NCBI GenBank assembly: GCA_014607495.2
Contig: CP053150.1
Location: 9,816,495-9,880,494, forward strand
Origin: Carposina sasakii
Lineage: Eukaryota > Arthropoda > Insecta > Lepidoptera > Carposinidae
Length of the DNA stretch: 64,000 bases
Direction of reading: 5' to 3'
In this document: positions 53,051 through 64,000 of the stretch, piece after piece
How positions within the stretch are numbered: the first letter of the stretch is position 1
How the letters are laid out: every line of letters starts with the position of its first letter
Program-made: the position numbers and the translations under genes
The notes under the pieces: model-generated
What the model was told of the DNA's origin: nothing
Database searches by the model: none
The model's input: only the letters and a program-made list of their open reading frames with translations

Positions 53051-53435
53051 AAGCTTATATCTTACCATACACTTTGGTATGGATAAAATTATGTTTTACA
53101 ACTCATCTTCATATTATTTTAACATATTAGAAAATGTATAGGTGTGTTATATCGTAATATACAACAATATATCGAATTATGAATGTCTTTTATTCTGGAA
53201 AATTCTTATAAGAAGACTGTAGTCATGAATGACATTAGTCATAGAAATCGAGATTGAACTTGGACTTTTTAAAGCAAAATTTATGTTAGAACGTCGTATT
53301 CTTTATTACATAACATGTATAGGTAGATAAGCATACCAAACGGGCGCCGCTGCAGTTTAGGAGCAGTACGAACTCATAGCCAAAACACATAATTAATTTA
53401 AAATTATTATGATTACTAAAATGTGACCATTATAC

Positions 53436-53971
53436 TAGTCTTGGGCATACTAGTTCGCAACAAGTAGCGCTCATTTAGTTCGCCGCTCCTAAACGAACTA
53501 GGTCGTTTTTCTAGTTCGTTAGTTCATCAATTCCTAGCTTGAACTAGACCGATCCGATCACATTGTTCGCTCGTTTTAATACGGTTCCTGCTACATGCGA
53601 CAACTAGGTCGTTCTTTTAGTTCGTCAGTTCCTAGCTCGAATTAGACCGATCCGATCACATCGTTCGCTCGTTTTAATACGGTTCCTGTAACATGCGACA
53701 ATATTTATGGAATGATTTTACCCTCTAAAAACTTCTTATTTAATAAATATTCATAAAAATATTGGTGTAATAAATTAACCCTTTACCTATATTTTTCGCC
53801 TTTTACATATTTAGCTGTCCCGTGCGTGACGATCTTAGTTCAGTCGACGTCAATCTCGTTCATTCGCCACGAACTAACGAACTACGAAATGGGATTGAAG
53901 GAACTAGTTCGCGTAGTTCACCTGTAGAAGCGCTCTTTTGACCTAGTTCGTTCGCGAACTACACAAGACTA
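53436..53971. mobile_element. hAT-type non-autonomous element, 8-bp target duplication
   Basis: CATTATAC lies at 53428-53435 and 53972-53979. Ends are TAGTCTTG...CAAGACTA. The interior is dense in AGTTCG and CGAACT motifs on both strands and has a ~100-bp tandem duplication (about 53497-53602 and 53603-53700). There is no transposase. Confidence 0.85.
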
Positions 53972-53987
53972 CATTATACTCGAAACC

Positions 53988-54508
53988 TTAATTCGAGAGA
54001 CTATAGGTAGTTTGACAGTTCATTTTGCGCAAATTTTGCCATGGTCGGGCTAATGCTGTTTGTATCGATATTTTTTAAATAAAGATAGTAAATTTATGTA
54101 TATATTTTTTCATTAAAATAATCAAATTGTTAATAAATTTACAGTACAAGATATAAATATTACAAGAAAATTGCTTGTTTATATTTTTGGCGTTCGTAAT
54201 ATTATTTCCTTTCATTTTGAACGATGAAAGTGTCTGATTTCAAGTTGCTGATAGGTAGCACCCTTTTTTCACGAAGTAAATAATTTACTCTTCTGGAATA
54301 ATAATACTAGATAACAAATGTTATAATTCTGCCGAATAAAATCTTTATTAGCATCACTATTACGGAACGTTTTTGCAATCCGCAACACTGGGTTCCAGCA
54401 TGAGCACCTTATTATTCATTGGAGTCAAAATAAGTTAAAATTAAGAACTATATTATGAAATTTATACGGTCAAGTCTTAATTGATTATTATCATATCGAC
54501 AATTATCG

Positions 54509-54567
<59 letters not shown>

Positions 54568-54678
54568 TATAATATATCGACAATTTTAATGAACGTCACA
54601 TAATCCCTGTGGTTTAATTGATATCGACTATAACGTCACAATTTGTAACTTGTCAAACTAGTCTCTCGAACTATGCTT
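53988..54678. repeat. Inverted-repeat element with 54-bp T-run
   Basis: TTCGAGAGACTA and TAGTTTGACA near 53990-54015 return as their complement at 54650-54675. In the middle 54512-54565 is an unbroken run of T, flanked by ATATCGACAATT-like inverted copies. Confidence 0.65.
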
Positions 54679-55668
54679 ATTAGTATAGTTATATCTGCGT
54701 TGTCTTACAAAATTACATTACACAAAGTCATTGTGTAATGTTATTCGAGTCACCGTAGTAGGTTTATTTCATAGCTCGTAGCTAGTTCGTAGCATGCTAC
54801 GAAGAGCATTTCGCATTCTGTCTACGTGAGTTTTTGTTTGAGGTAAGCTCAAAATAAGTAAGTAAATGAAAACTCGACAGTTTCTCAATTGGCGACTATT
54901 AACCGTGGATTATGATCGGTCCCACAAAATACACCAGCACACCGGTCGGTTAGACAGAGAGAGTTCAGCACAGTAAGACACTTTTCCATGAAAATGTATG
55001 GGCAGTATGACATTCATTCATTCTAAAATTCAATTCTAAGCGTAAATATTATTAGACATAAACCTGCGATTAGTTTTTGGTTTATAATATAATGAATAAT
55101 TTCGTAGTAAGGTCAAAGGCTTCGAATCTTTTGGTCGGATCGAAAGATTCGCAAGCGGCATTTCAGAGTAGACACCCTGCACTGAACCATGTAAACAACT
55201 ATTAAATAAATATTTTATAGCATTAGATTTTATTAACAAGCTGTAAAGCCAATGCTTTAAAATAATAAAACTGCCCTGTTAATACCTATATTTTGTACAA
55301 AAAAAATTTACTGACTAACTATTTTACACTGCCATTTATTGCAAATTTATTTCAGTTTAGAGCAAATATTGCATCGTAAAATCTGATGTCCCCAAAATCC
55401 AGTTTAAAATTGCGATAGATACAGCATATGTAAATATGTATACTCGTATTATTTACATACCTACAGTACAATAGTTTTCCCATATTTAAAATATGGAAAT
55501 GAAAAAAACACCACGCCTGTATATCAGCTGCATCTCCTTCTGTATATGTCGTAAGAGTCGACAGAACTCGGGTATTCTCTCAGGTGATAAGGTAGAAAAT
55601 TATCTCTGATCATTGACATCTGTCCCCCTAAACGTGTTATTATATGTTGTGCACGACAAGCAATCTAT
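54679..55668. other. Non-coding stretch
   Basis: Contains palindromic GTAGCATGCTAC (54790-54801). No gene is seen. Confidence 0.3.
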
Positions 55669-56085
55669 ATGGCAGGAGGTCTGCTAGCTACTTGGTCCCT
55701 AGGTTAATAAACAAACTTCCTATCGACTTACGTGACAGTATTACTGTAACAAACATTAAAAATAAACTAAAATCCTATTTTCTTAGCAACATGGAAACCT
55801 ATATGCAATACAATATATAACTATTTCTCTAGCTTCTACCCATGACACCAATGACACTTGGATAATGAACTTATTAGTTTACAAAAAAAAGTTATTTACG
55901 CAAGTAGTCATATGTAATAAGTAATAATTAAGTATAGGTGTATAATCTAGATGTGTAAAGAGACAACGATGTGAACTGCGTAGCACTATCACACGAACCT
56001 CGTTGGTTTTTCAAAGTGCTATTGTAACTAAGTTTTTTTGTAAAACCACTTAAAAGATAAATAAATTTAAAAAATATATAAATTT
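55669..56085 (+). pseudogene. LINE polymerase C-terminus and 3' UTR
   Basis: The frame 55669-55820 reads YLVPRLINKLPIDLRDSITV, then NIKNKLKSYFLS and a stop. This is the C-terminal tail of a CR1-like LINE polymerase. An AT-rich 3' UTR follows to about 56085. The upstream part is missing, a 5' truncation. Confidence 0.65.
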
Positions 56086-56107
56086 ATTAATAAAGAAATG
56101 GAAAAAA

Positions 56108-56155
56108 ATCCTCACCCGGGTGGGAATCGAACCCACGACCTCTGCATTCCGTGCC
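56108..56155 (-). mobile_element. tRNA-like SINE head, antisense (family D)
   Basis: The complement has GGCACGGAATGCAGAGGTCG and GTGGGTTCGATTCCCACCCG, a B-box arm like the one at 45735. It has no complete tRNA fold. Confidence 0.6.
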
Positions 56156-56869
56156 AGTAAAATATATATTATCTTGATTATCAAATACACGTTGAATGAG
56201 TATTCTTATAATTTTTTTATGGAAATCTATAATAATTCCTCATACAATATTAAACCGTGGACTCAGTCTTTGAATGCACAGTATTGTACTACAAATTCGC
56301 ATAGAAGCGAATAACATGTGGAACTCAAACCCCAGAGGTACACCAAAATATCTTGGCGTGCATTCTGAATGTTGCTCACTGAGCGGAATGCTGAATACAG
56401 GACAGCGTGTATTACTACGTAAACAGACAATAAAGTTTGTGGTAAGTATAGTAACAGGTAAGAAAAACTTAAGCAATTGAAAAAAGTTTCGGGAAATACA
56501 CTATGTGTACAATTTTTTTTGTCTAACCTGCTACATTTTTGTTTGATTATTGATCTTATCTGTAATGTTTCAGAAATATTAGCTAGCACTAATTTCACCG
56601 TCAAATAATGACGTACGATGGTAAAATATCATACTATATCAAAGTCACACTATGGGATCAGTCCTCAAAAAAATTCTTATTTCTATTCTTTATTAATTAC
56701 AACAGAGTAATACATTTTTATTTATTTATTTTTCCCTTAACACCATCATTACAAACATTAGCCAATGCGATATAGAGAAATTAACAAAAGTAATGCATAC
56801 AACACAATAAATTAAATAGATTTGTTAATAATGTTGCCTAAACAATAACTATTGAAAACTAGAACAGAG

Positions 56870-57060
56870 ACAAGACGGGAATGCGCAGCTGATCCCGTGC
56901 TCAATAATATCAGCACATCAGAATTTCTGGTTGAGTGCGCGCGGGACGGCGGCCGTGAGTGCATTTTGTCGTCGCAGAAGCAGTGGAGCGTGTCTGTTGC
57001 ATAAACACATCCCCGAGACTGAACAGCTAAGCTCCTTGCCACGCGACAGATTTTTCTACA
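56870..57060 (+). promoter_or_regulatory. GC/CpG-rich island, possible promoter or enhancer
   Basis: Unusually GC- and CpG-rich for this window (GAGTGCGCGCGGGACGGCGG, then GCATTTTGTCGTCGCAGAAG). No clear TATA, initiator or coding frame is seen. Strand is uncertain. Confidence 0.25.
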
Positions 57061-57490
57061 GGCTTTGAATATTGATGTTGTTTATGCAGAACAAAACCAG
57101 CCAGTGCTTTAGCCGAGGTTTTATTTTGAATTTTAAATTGTTCAGAAGAGACTCAAGAGCCATTTTATAAGCGACATTTTAATACCTTCTAGTTGACACT
57201 CGTTGTTTGTTGTGTGCAAGAATTTTGACTTGAGGCGAATTCAACTAAACTTGAATAGTAAAATGTTTTCTTGAATAATATAGGTACCTCTACCTACTGT
57301 TTGAATAATGGAAACATTTACTTCTAAACTCTGGCGATAAAGAGCGTGTCGAAGGAATGTTTCTTAAGAGTAATAAATGACCTTTAATTTAGATGTGGCA
57401 CGAAAAAGGTCTTTTGAGGTGCGAGGTATTTTCGTTTAGGTGTCTAATAGACGCAATATATTTTCAGACGGAAGTGATTGTTTCATAAAA

Positions 57491-57665
57491 TACATACATA
57501 CATATAATCACGCCTTTAGCCCTTACGGGGTAGGCAGAGCACTAAGGGCCGATAGAACCACATGGTGCCACTTCTGACCAATTTTGAAGGTATAGTTGAG
57601 ATGTACAAGTTCGGTTAGTAGTGACAGGTGGTCAGCCCATCGCCTACAAAACACCAAGACCCTCT
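57491..57665 (-). mobile_element. SINE-like fragment, family C, antisense
   Basis: Complement of the 33120 block (AATCACGCCTTTAGCCCTTA, GGGGTAGGCAGAG, CACATGGTGCCACTTCTG), extended further. Confidence 0.65.
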
Positions 57666-57894
57666 TGTCCCTCTACTGATTTTCATAAAATATATTAAAT
57701 ATAATTCAGAGTATAAATAAAAGTACCTATATTGGTAGGTGCTGCTATCGGCCTCAATCTAACATAAACGACGAAACTAAGGAAATGCCTATTGTATAAA
57801 TAAAATAACTAAGCTATGTTATGATAAAATATACCTATATTACTTAATAAATAAAGAAATTTTAATATTTACACTCATCACATCACATTACATA

Positions 57895-58105
57895 CCCTCA
57901 AAATTGGTCAGAAGTGGCACCATGTGCTTTCTATCGGCCCTTAGTGCTGATTGTATAAACCTAGTCCCACACTACGTCTTAGGTTGTGGATTCTAAGCTA
58001 CTACGGTACATAAATACCTAAAATTATTAATAAAGAAATGGTGGGAATCGTCCGGGTGGGAATCGAACCAGTGCTCTTACCACTGAGCTACCGGATCAAC
58101 TACCT
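57895..58105 (-). mobile_element. Composite: family C piece joined to antisense tRNA-headed SINE
   Basis: 57895-57955 is a sense fragment of family C. 57957-58105 in antisense has GGTAGCTCAGTGGTAAGAGC (A box) and TGGTTCGATTCCCACCC (B box), with the anticodon arm missing between them, and the CCTAGTCCCACAC tail. Confidence 0.65.
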
Positions 58106-58339
58106 GGATGACGAATTTTACCATCTCTTTTTTTAAATTACATTATTGGCAACATTATTTTTTTATCCCGATAGCTATACACAAGCCAAATCTCGGCAAA
58201 CAAAGCTGAATCCCTTACCACAATGCTTTAATGATGAAACGATCAACCATATCCTAACGGATTATATTATTGAGAAATACGTAGACAAGTACCCATATAG
58301 AAACATCCATACCTCGGATACAAACATCGATAATCATTA

Positions 58340-58432
58340 TATTAATGTTTGCACCTGCCGGGATTCGAACCAAGGATGACCTATGAAGTCACAGGCAGGG
58401 TCACTACCAACTAGGTACACCAATCGGCCGTC
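58340..58432 (-). mobile_element. SINE family B head, antisense
   Basis: Complement of the 22563 SINE head: CACCTGCCGGGATTCGAACC and CAGGCAGGGTCACTACC. Confidence 0.7.
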
Positions 58433-59189
58433 TACAAAATCAAACATAAACTCTTTCCTTTTATCATGTAAAGAAAAGTACCAACCCTTTCGTAAATGTG
58501 AAGTGTTTACTGACCATAATAATAGTGTACTCGGACATAAGGCGTCCTTCCCTTATGGCACAGGAAACGGTCAACGCCTCAGGCAAATCTCGAACAGTGG
58601 GCTTTTGAAGCTCTTATACCAAAAATAGCACGGGCTAAACTTGGGTCGAATCCTTTTTTATTTATTGATACTAGCGATCGCTATACTATTTCTTATATCT
58701 ATAAAATTAGATGTTACAATAATAATACGCTAATGCCCCATTAATTATGTATGTATGTAATTACGATACATAAAAAAAATTAAGTCACACAGTATCTCAA
58801 TGTACTAATACTATTAATAGTGAAATACATACTCATTATTTAAGTTGTCGAATACTCGTAATAGGCGCAGTTGACATGTAACTTTACGACACGTGTATTT
58901 TTTATTGAAGCTTATTTGAGTGCACATCTAGTTTGAAAATTGTAAGATTATGATAGAATTGTTATAGAAATTGACATAAACTTAATCTATTTAGTTTCTT
59001 TTAAATACCATAAAAATAACAACAATATACCTAACGATGAATTTCTAACTTCAAATTATTAAATCTAATAACAAAGTTAACGTCAATCACAATCTTAAGT
59101 TTAATATCAAACTTAAGATGAAAGATCAATATGACATATATGTTACTAAAGCGTTATATACACGTCTTGTCTATTTGAAATCTTTCCAG
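58433..59189. other. Non-coding stretch
   Basis: AT-rich with nothing definite up to the exon candidate. Confidence 0.3.
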
Positions 59190-59274
59190 TCCGGATCCCG
59201 AAGGAAATACACAAAAGAGATGCGATGTCGATGCGACCTATGAACCAATGTTTACACACGATCGGGAGCCTGAA
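59190..59274 (+). CDS. Candidate isolated internal exon (unknown gene)
   Basis: A pyrimidine-rich acceptor (gaaatctttccag) is followed by 85 nt and a perfect donor (gtaagt at 59275). In the frame starting at the second base it is fully open: CDVDATYEPMFTHDREPE is its C-terminal part, before that PDPEGNTQKR. It would enter in phase 2 and leave in phase 0. A second frame is also open. I do not recognise the family. Confidence 0.4.
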
Positions 59275-62200
59275 GTAAGTGCAAGAGAATGGTAGAAAGA
59301 CGAAAGCCTGTGAGTTCCATGAACTTAAATCTGATTAAATAAAACTACTTTGTTTTATGAATAATATTTATAACGCTGTGGTCAACACTGTCATGTTACA
59401 AATGTTTTGAAGTATATAGATACTGTAAACCTTTCTGTCTGTCATCCGCACAACCGCGCAACATCATGTTTTATAGACGCACCTTGATATGCCAACTCTT
59501 CTTAATGCTGCTTTCATGGTCCGGATCTTTGGCCGGATGCATTGAAGCGCTAATTGCGACGCCTCGCCGGATGAGCCGGTGGCAATTTGGAGAGCCACAC
59601 TTTAGCTATAATAACAACTTTTATATAGATGTGGCTCAAAAGACGTTGTTGTCGCTGTCGAAATGAAGATCGCAATAGTCGGTAGTCTTCTTCCTGTCGT
59701 TTTCATTTACTTTAGGGTCGGCTGAATATATTAATTTTCTTTCTTTTATCCCTATCAGCCGTTATCTCCTTCCTCATCAGTAAACCCACGCATGTCCTAA
59801 GCTTTTCCACAACATATATCCAATAGTTCTTAGACCTTCCTCTTCATCTATACCTAAACATACAAATTCATAACCTATATGAATGCTCTCTGGGTAGAAT
59901 ATTGCTTATATTATAAACATGAGCATTTGGTTCACTGAATTTTCCCTTTCACTCTCATCACCATTGCCATGAACATTTTTGATAAACAATGTGTGTCCAT
60001 TACTATGTTCGTTAATAACTACCTACGGACTTACATGCTTGTTGTAAACATTAAAGCCTTGTTCGATCATTAAAGGAAACATCAAATAAAATATGTAGGT
60101 TTACTAATTCTTGTGTATCACAGTTCAAAGACATGAAATTAAACACCATACACCGATTTTTAATGCAAATTGTTCTTATTAAAATTACGTTTCATCAAAA
60201 CCTTCTTATCTACCCCTCGTCATGTTTGCTTCTCCTCAAAGGCGAAGGCAACATCCACATATTTATGAGTTTGACTCTATTTACAAGCATGAGACGTGAA
60301 GTTGTGTTTGCGCGACCAAAACCTACATTTCTGGTACAAAATGTATAAAATTTATGAAAATGTTTCTCTCGTATTTTACCGTAAAACTTCGTATTTTGAT
60401 TAGTTTCTGTCAACTAAAGCCAACTAGAATCCTCGTTTTATATTCCCGGTGTTGGTGAGAAAAAAATATTTAGATCTTATTTATATACTTACTAATACTG
60501 TTTATAATTTGACATATATTCCATTATTATGCTGTCAAAAGTCGTATTTAACAAGGGTTCACCTTTACGCGCAGTTTTTTATATACCGATTGTTGTAATA
60601 ATTTTAATCACCGCAATTATATCAAAAGTTTAGAGGAGATATGCAATTGAAATAAACCTTTTGATATTTAAATGCGCTTTAAAGCGACATAAATATCCCT
60701 CCCGGCAGCGTGTACAGTCTTGTAAAATTTCACACGAACGTATTTTAGTACAAAATTTGTTTACATCTCAACATCCACTTAAGAAGCGTGTACATTAACC
60801 GCTAGTTAGCGAGCCGGCTTATGAAATTCCTCGCAGTTTATATTAATAAAGCAATTTCAATTCATGGAAGCCGCGCCATTATCGCATGGTAAGGTGTAGC
60901 CCCGGCTTTATGAGGCCGATGCACACTTAGGTATCTTCGGCATAATTTATTGATGCTCATTTTTGGGAATGCCGGGGGAAAATGGGGTTATTTTTTTAAC
61001 TGGTTGCTACGCGCTGTGTAACCTAGTTGATGCGATAAGGAAATGATTTATTTGGTGAGATTTCATGGTTGTTATTTGTAGTATGGGTTATCTGATCTTT
61101 CGCCGGATTTGTTTCGATGTTTCCATATTTGCGAATATCTCATTTTTAATCTTCATTTTACACAAAACATGGTTGTTTATAGTTAAGTAGTTCTATACTA
61201 CCATTTCGTTATGTTATGGGTTATCTGATACAAAACGGAACCCTTATGATCGTTGTCCGTCCCGGTCAATTTCCGATATTCGATTAAGTTGTTTCCATAT
61301 CAATTCTGTATTGACGTGAGCAGATGAAATCTCATTTTTTTCTGAAAACTGCATCGTGTGGCATATCAAATGAAATCTTCATATTTACAAAATACATGTT
61401 GTACAGAAATTAGTTTTATAGTATACCTATAAGAAGTCATGATATTTATTATATTATACAACCAGATTTAATGATAGGTACATCGTACGGAACCCTCTTC
61501 GAGTTACTCGCATTCTACTGTGCCATTGCGTACCTAGTTAAAGTAGACATAGATATTTTTTTTTTACTGACATAACACGTATAAAAACGGATCCAGCATC
61601 ATCATCATTTTAGGGACGAAGTAATTTAGAAATCAGTTTTCTAATAGAGTTAGAATGGGGTTAATACTAATTATTTGATAGTGGGGTAGATACGAATTAA
61701 TAATTCTATTTAACTTTTTTTTATTATGTATTATTCACACGATTTATAGTAGGTAGTCAATATGGACATAATTGATAACTAGAAGACTATACTAGTAGGC
61801 TGTAAATGTAACCTCATCAGAATACAGTAATAAACTCATTAAAACGTGCTACACCTATGCTGTATGGTTCAAATTTACAGCACAAAGCTCAAGTTATAAA
61901 CTCCTGGTCCTTAGTAGAAACTAAAGTCCAGGATCACTATCAAAACCGTAACAAGTGGAAGTCACTGGCAGCTAACCACAAACTACGCTGTACCTACAGT
62001 ATACGGAGTTACCAGCTACCGGGTCGAAAATTCCTCGAAAATGTTTTCATTTAAAATCCCTTCCCTCTTTTTGGAAATGCTAACAAACAATATAAACTTC
62101 GAAATAAAGTATTCATGTCTAACACCAAGATGGGACATTATTATTAAATTTATAATATTTACAACACATAGGTAATATTATATATTGTAAATGTACTTAT

Positions 62201-62780
62201 TAATAATTTATTACCGCTTTCCAATACTGTCCGTAGCAGTCTGTAGGTAGTATTAGTACTTATTTTGTTGAAAGCTGTATGTAACTAATCTGCTCAAGCA
62301 AATGGTTGACATCTATATAAATAAAATCAGTACGCTTACAATAAAACGCTTAGGGTTAATATTGTAATATTTTGTAATTGTACCTAATAATTTTTTGGGT
62401 CCCAATTGGTCTAATCTGGCTAAAATTGGAGAAGTTGACAACACTGCTCTATATATACACTCTACGATTATACACAGTGTGATTGGCCGATACTGTAGGT
62501 AATCAAGGCTCGGGCTAAGCCTCGGTTTAGTGCCACAAACAATGCTCGACAAGCCGACTAATTAATGAAACATTATAGTTATTTGTGCCTGATAGACTTA
62601 TTTATACATAAGATAACATTATAGACTGTAATGTTGATGCATGTTCTTTTGTTGTTACCACAATTTTTTTTCCTCTATCTTTATTGTACACAGATATTTT
62701 ATTTGTAGTTATATTGCTTTGAAAGACTTGCAAAGACTTTACAAATTGCATATATGAATTTGTAAAGTGACTTAGTGTTG
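59275..62780. other. Non-coding stretch with one odd small ORF
   Basis: 59466-59666 is an ATG-started 66-codon frame with a signal-peptide-like start (LICQLFLMLLSWSGSLAG). It has no known domain and no donor. A GC-richer block at 60800-60980 has no exon structure. Confidence 0.25.
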
Positions 62781-63000
62781 ACTAGTGGACGCCCGCGACT
62801 CCGTCCGCGTGGACTGCAGAAAAAAACAAAATGTCAAAATAATCCGGGATAAAAACATTTTCCCGGGATAAAAATTAGCCTATATGTCAAGTGGGACCTG
62901 TCACAGTATATTCCTGAAAACTGCATCGAAATCGGTCCAGCCGTTTCTGAGATTAGCGTGCACAAACATCGATCCGTTACAATTTTATTATATGTATAGG
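62781..63000 (+). mobile_element. ACTAG repeat with internal deletion
   Basis: Starts ACTAGTGGACGCCCGCGACT as at 25430 and 29124, but the ~120 bases between CGTGCACAAAC and ATCCGTTAC are missing. Confidence 0.78.
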
Positions 63001-63495
63001 TATACGGTTCTACTATATAAACCACGTGTAAAGTTTAACACGACTTTTAAAAGCAATATACATAAATAGCTAAACTGAAAAATATAAACATTATTATAGC
63101 TTATACAATGTTTAAATTTTTATATTAGTAATGCCCAAATTATACCTATAAGTACCTATACCTTTTTAAAATAATCAAACTGTAATTATTTACCGTTACT
63201 ATTAATCTTTGATTAATTGGCAAACTTGTAGATAAGCCAAGTATGTTCAGGGCAAAGTTGGCTGATGTAATTAACAATCTCGGTTGTACTGGTTTATTGG
63301 TTTGAGTATCTAACAAGACAGTTAATTTAATTAAACAATCTATGTATGTATTTTATTTTATTGGCCGTTGTTAGAGGCTAAAATCATAAATATTTGTTTT
63401 AAGGCCCACTTGTTACAACTGCCGGTTTCATTATTGTTAATAGTTATTAACACACATTCCTTACGCAAACTATTCTACGAATTATATGCCTTTTA
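63001..63495. other. Non-coding stretch
   Basis: AT-rich; nothing definite. Confidence 0.3.
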
Positions 63496-63760
63496 CAGGG
63501 TGTAACAAAAAGAGTATGTTAAGCGAAAAGCTACGTAAATGGCCCACTGTAGAGAACCTATGCACATAATTTGAGACTCGAAATCACATGTTTATTTTTC
63601 AAGATTGTATGAAAATTCCAGAGATATTTAAACATTCTCCATACTATCGGGAAAAATAAACATGTGATTTCGAGTCTCAAATTTTGTGGATAGGTTCTCT
63701 ACTGTACAGTGGGCTATTTACGTAGCTTTTCGCTTAACATACCCTTTTTGTTACACCCTG
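63496..63760. mobile_element. Palindromic MITE, sister of 29409-29668
   Basis: TIRs are CAGGGTGTAACAAAAAGAGT and TTACACCCTG, flanked by TA. Almost the whole 265 bp is one hairpin, with an inner AAACATGTGATTTCGAGTC pair. Confidence 0.85.
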
Positions 63761-64000
63761 TATAAATGTGAAAGTTTGGCTTATACTGAAAAAATAATAA
63801 TAACGTACCTAAAGGTTGTACGAGAGCCCTCCATGTAAGAAACTCCAGAATCGAATTTTTGTTTTTCCAAATAATATACTATGGACATGTTTCTAGACTT
63901 CTCAGAAATACCTCACGCAGACGAAACTGGCAGGCGTGATTAAGCTAGTAGGCACAGGGTCTAAGGTTGCCTTTCCACTTTGCTATGTTACTATGAACGC

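Noticed and set aside
56274..56480. Possible exon ending at a gtaagt donor
   Set aside because: The block has a frame-broken relative at 49500-49600, no clear acceptor, and no recognisable protein.
1..64000. CRISPR arrays, operons, riboswitches, prokaryotic promoters
   Set aside because: The sequence is an insect nuclear genome. The only regular short-period array (41276-41462) is a retrotransposon tandem repeat without variable spacers.

Overview
This is nuclear DNA of an insect, almost certainly a moth or butterfly. It is AT-rich, with short GT-AG exons in long introns. It is packed with repeat types familiar from Lepidoptera: elements opening with an ACTAG...CCCGCGACT(T/C)CGTC block, tRNA-headed SINEs, RTE-type LINE debris and many small foldback (MITE) elements. 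There are no bacterial-style operons, CRISPR arrays or plausible functional tRNA/rRNA genes.

Region 1 (1-11651, + strand) is the 3' part of one large gene, which I read as agrin, the basement-membrane heparan-sulfate proteoglycan. Seventeen exons join in frame (phases 1, 0 and 2 all agree) to give about 1,334 residues ending at a TGA. Domain order: follistatin/Kazal, follistatin/Kazal, lustrin-like Cys-rich module, CC-type motif plus laminin-EGF, laminin-EGF, a Kazal split by a phase-0 intron, linker, EB-like module, EGF, LamG1, EGF, EGF, LamG2, EGF, LamG3. This is the C-terminal plan of vertebrate agrin, but no SEA exon was found. The 5' exons lie before base 1. The introns carry MITEs, a microsatellite and a Lepidoptera repeat.

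Region 2 (11652-35454) has no confident protein gene. It holds a broken RTE reverse transcriptase (13567-14450), a large foldback element (14707-15313) with a relative near 18016-18105, an antisense LINE 3' end (17640-17967), two SINEs (22158-22780), several ACTAG repeats (one with a MITE nested inside), and TIR elements at 26723-26917 and 32778-32952. A TATA/initiator/donor arrangement at 20836-20911 may be a promoter and first non-coding exon.

Region 3 (35584-42064) is a complete Ty3/gypsy LTR retrotransposon with two 366-bp LTRs that read as identical. It has an SR-rich gag with two zinc knuckles, and protease, RT, RNase H and integrase blocks broken by about seven single-base frame changes, mostly at homopolymers. 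There is no env. About 130 bp of flanking DNA is present on both sides of the element and no short target duplication is seen.

Region 4 (42065-64000) is again repeat-rich: two hAT-like elements with 8-bp target duplications, a 448-bp-period tandem array, SINE and LINE fragments, a 54-bp T-run between inverted repeats, and several 60-120 bp blocks present twice. One good isolated coding-exon candidate lies at 59190-59274 (+). With the promoter candidate at 20.8 kb it could mean much of the window sits in a long intron of a second + strand gene; this is inference.
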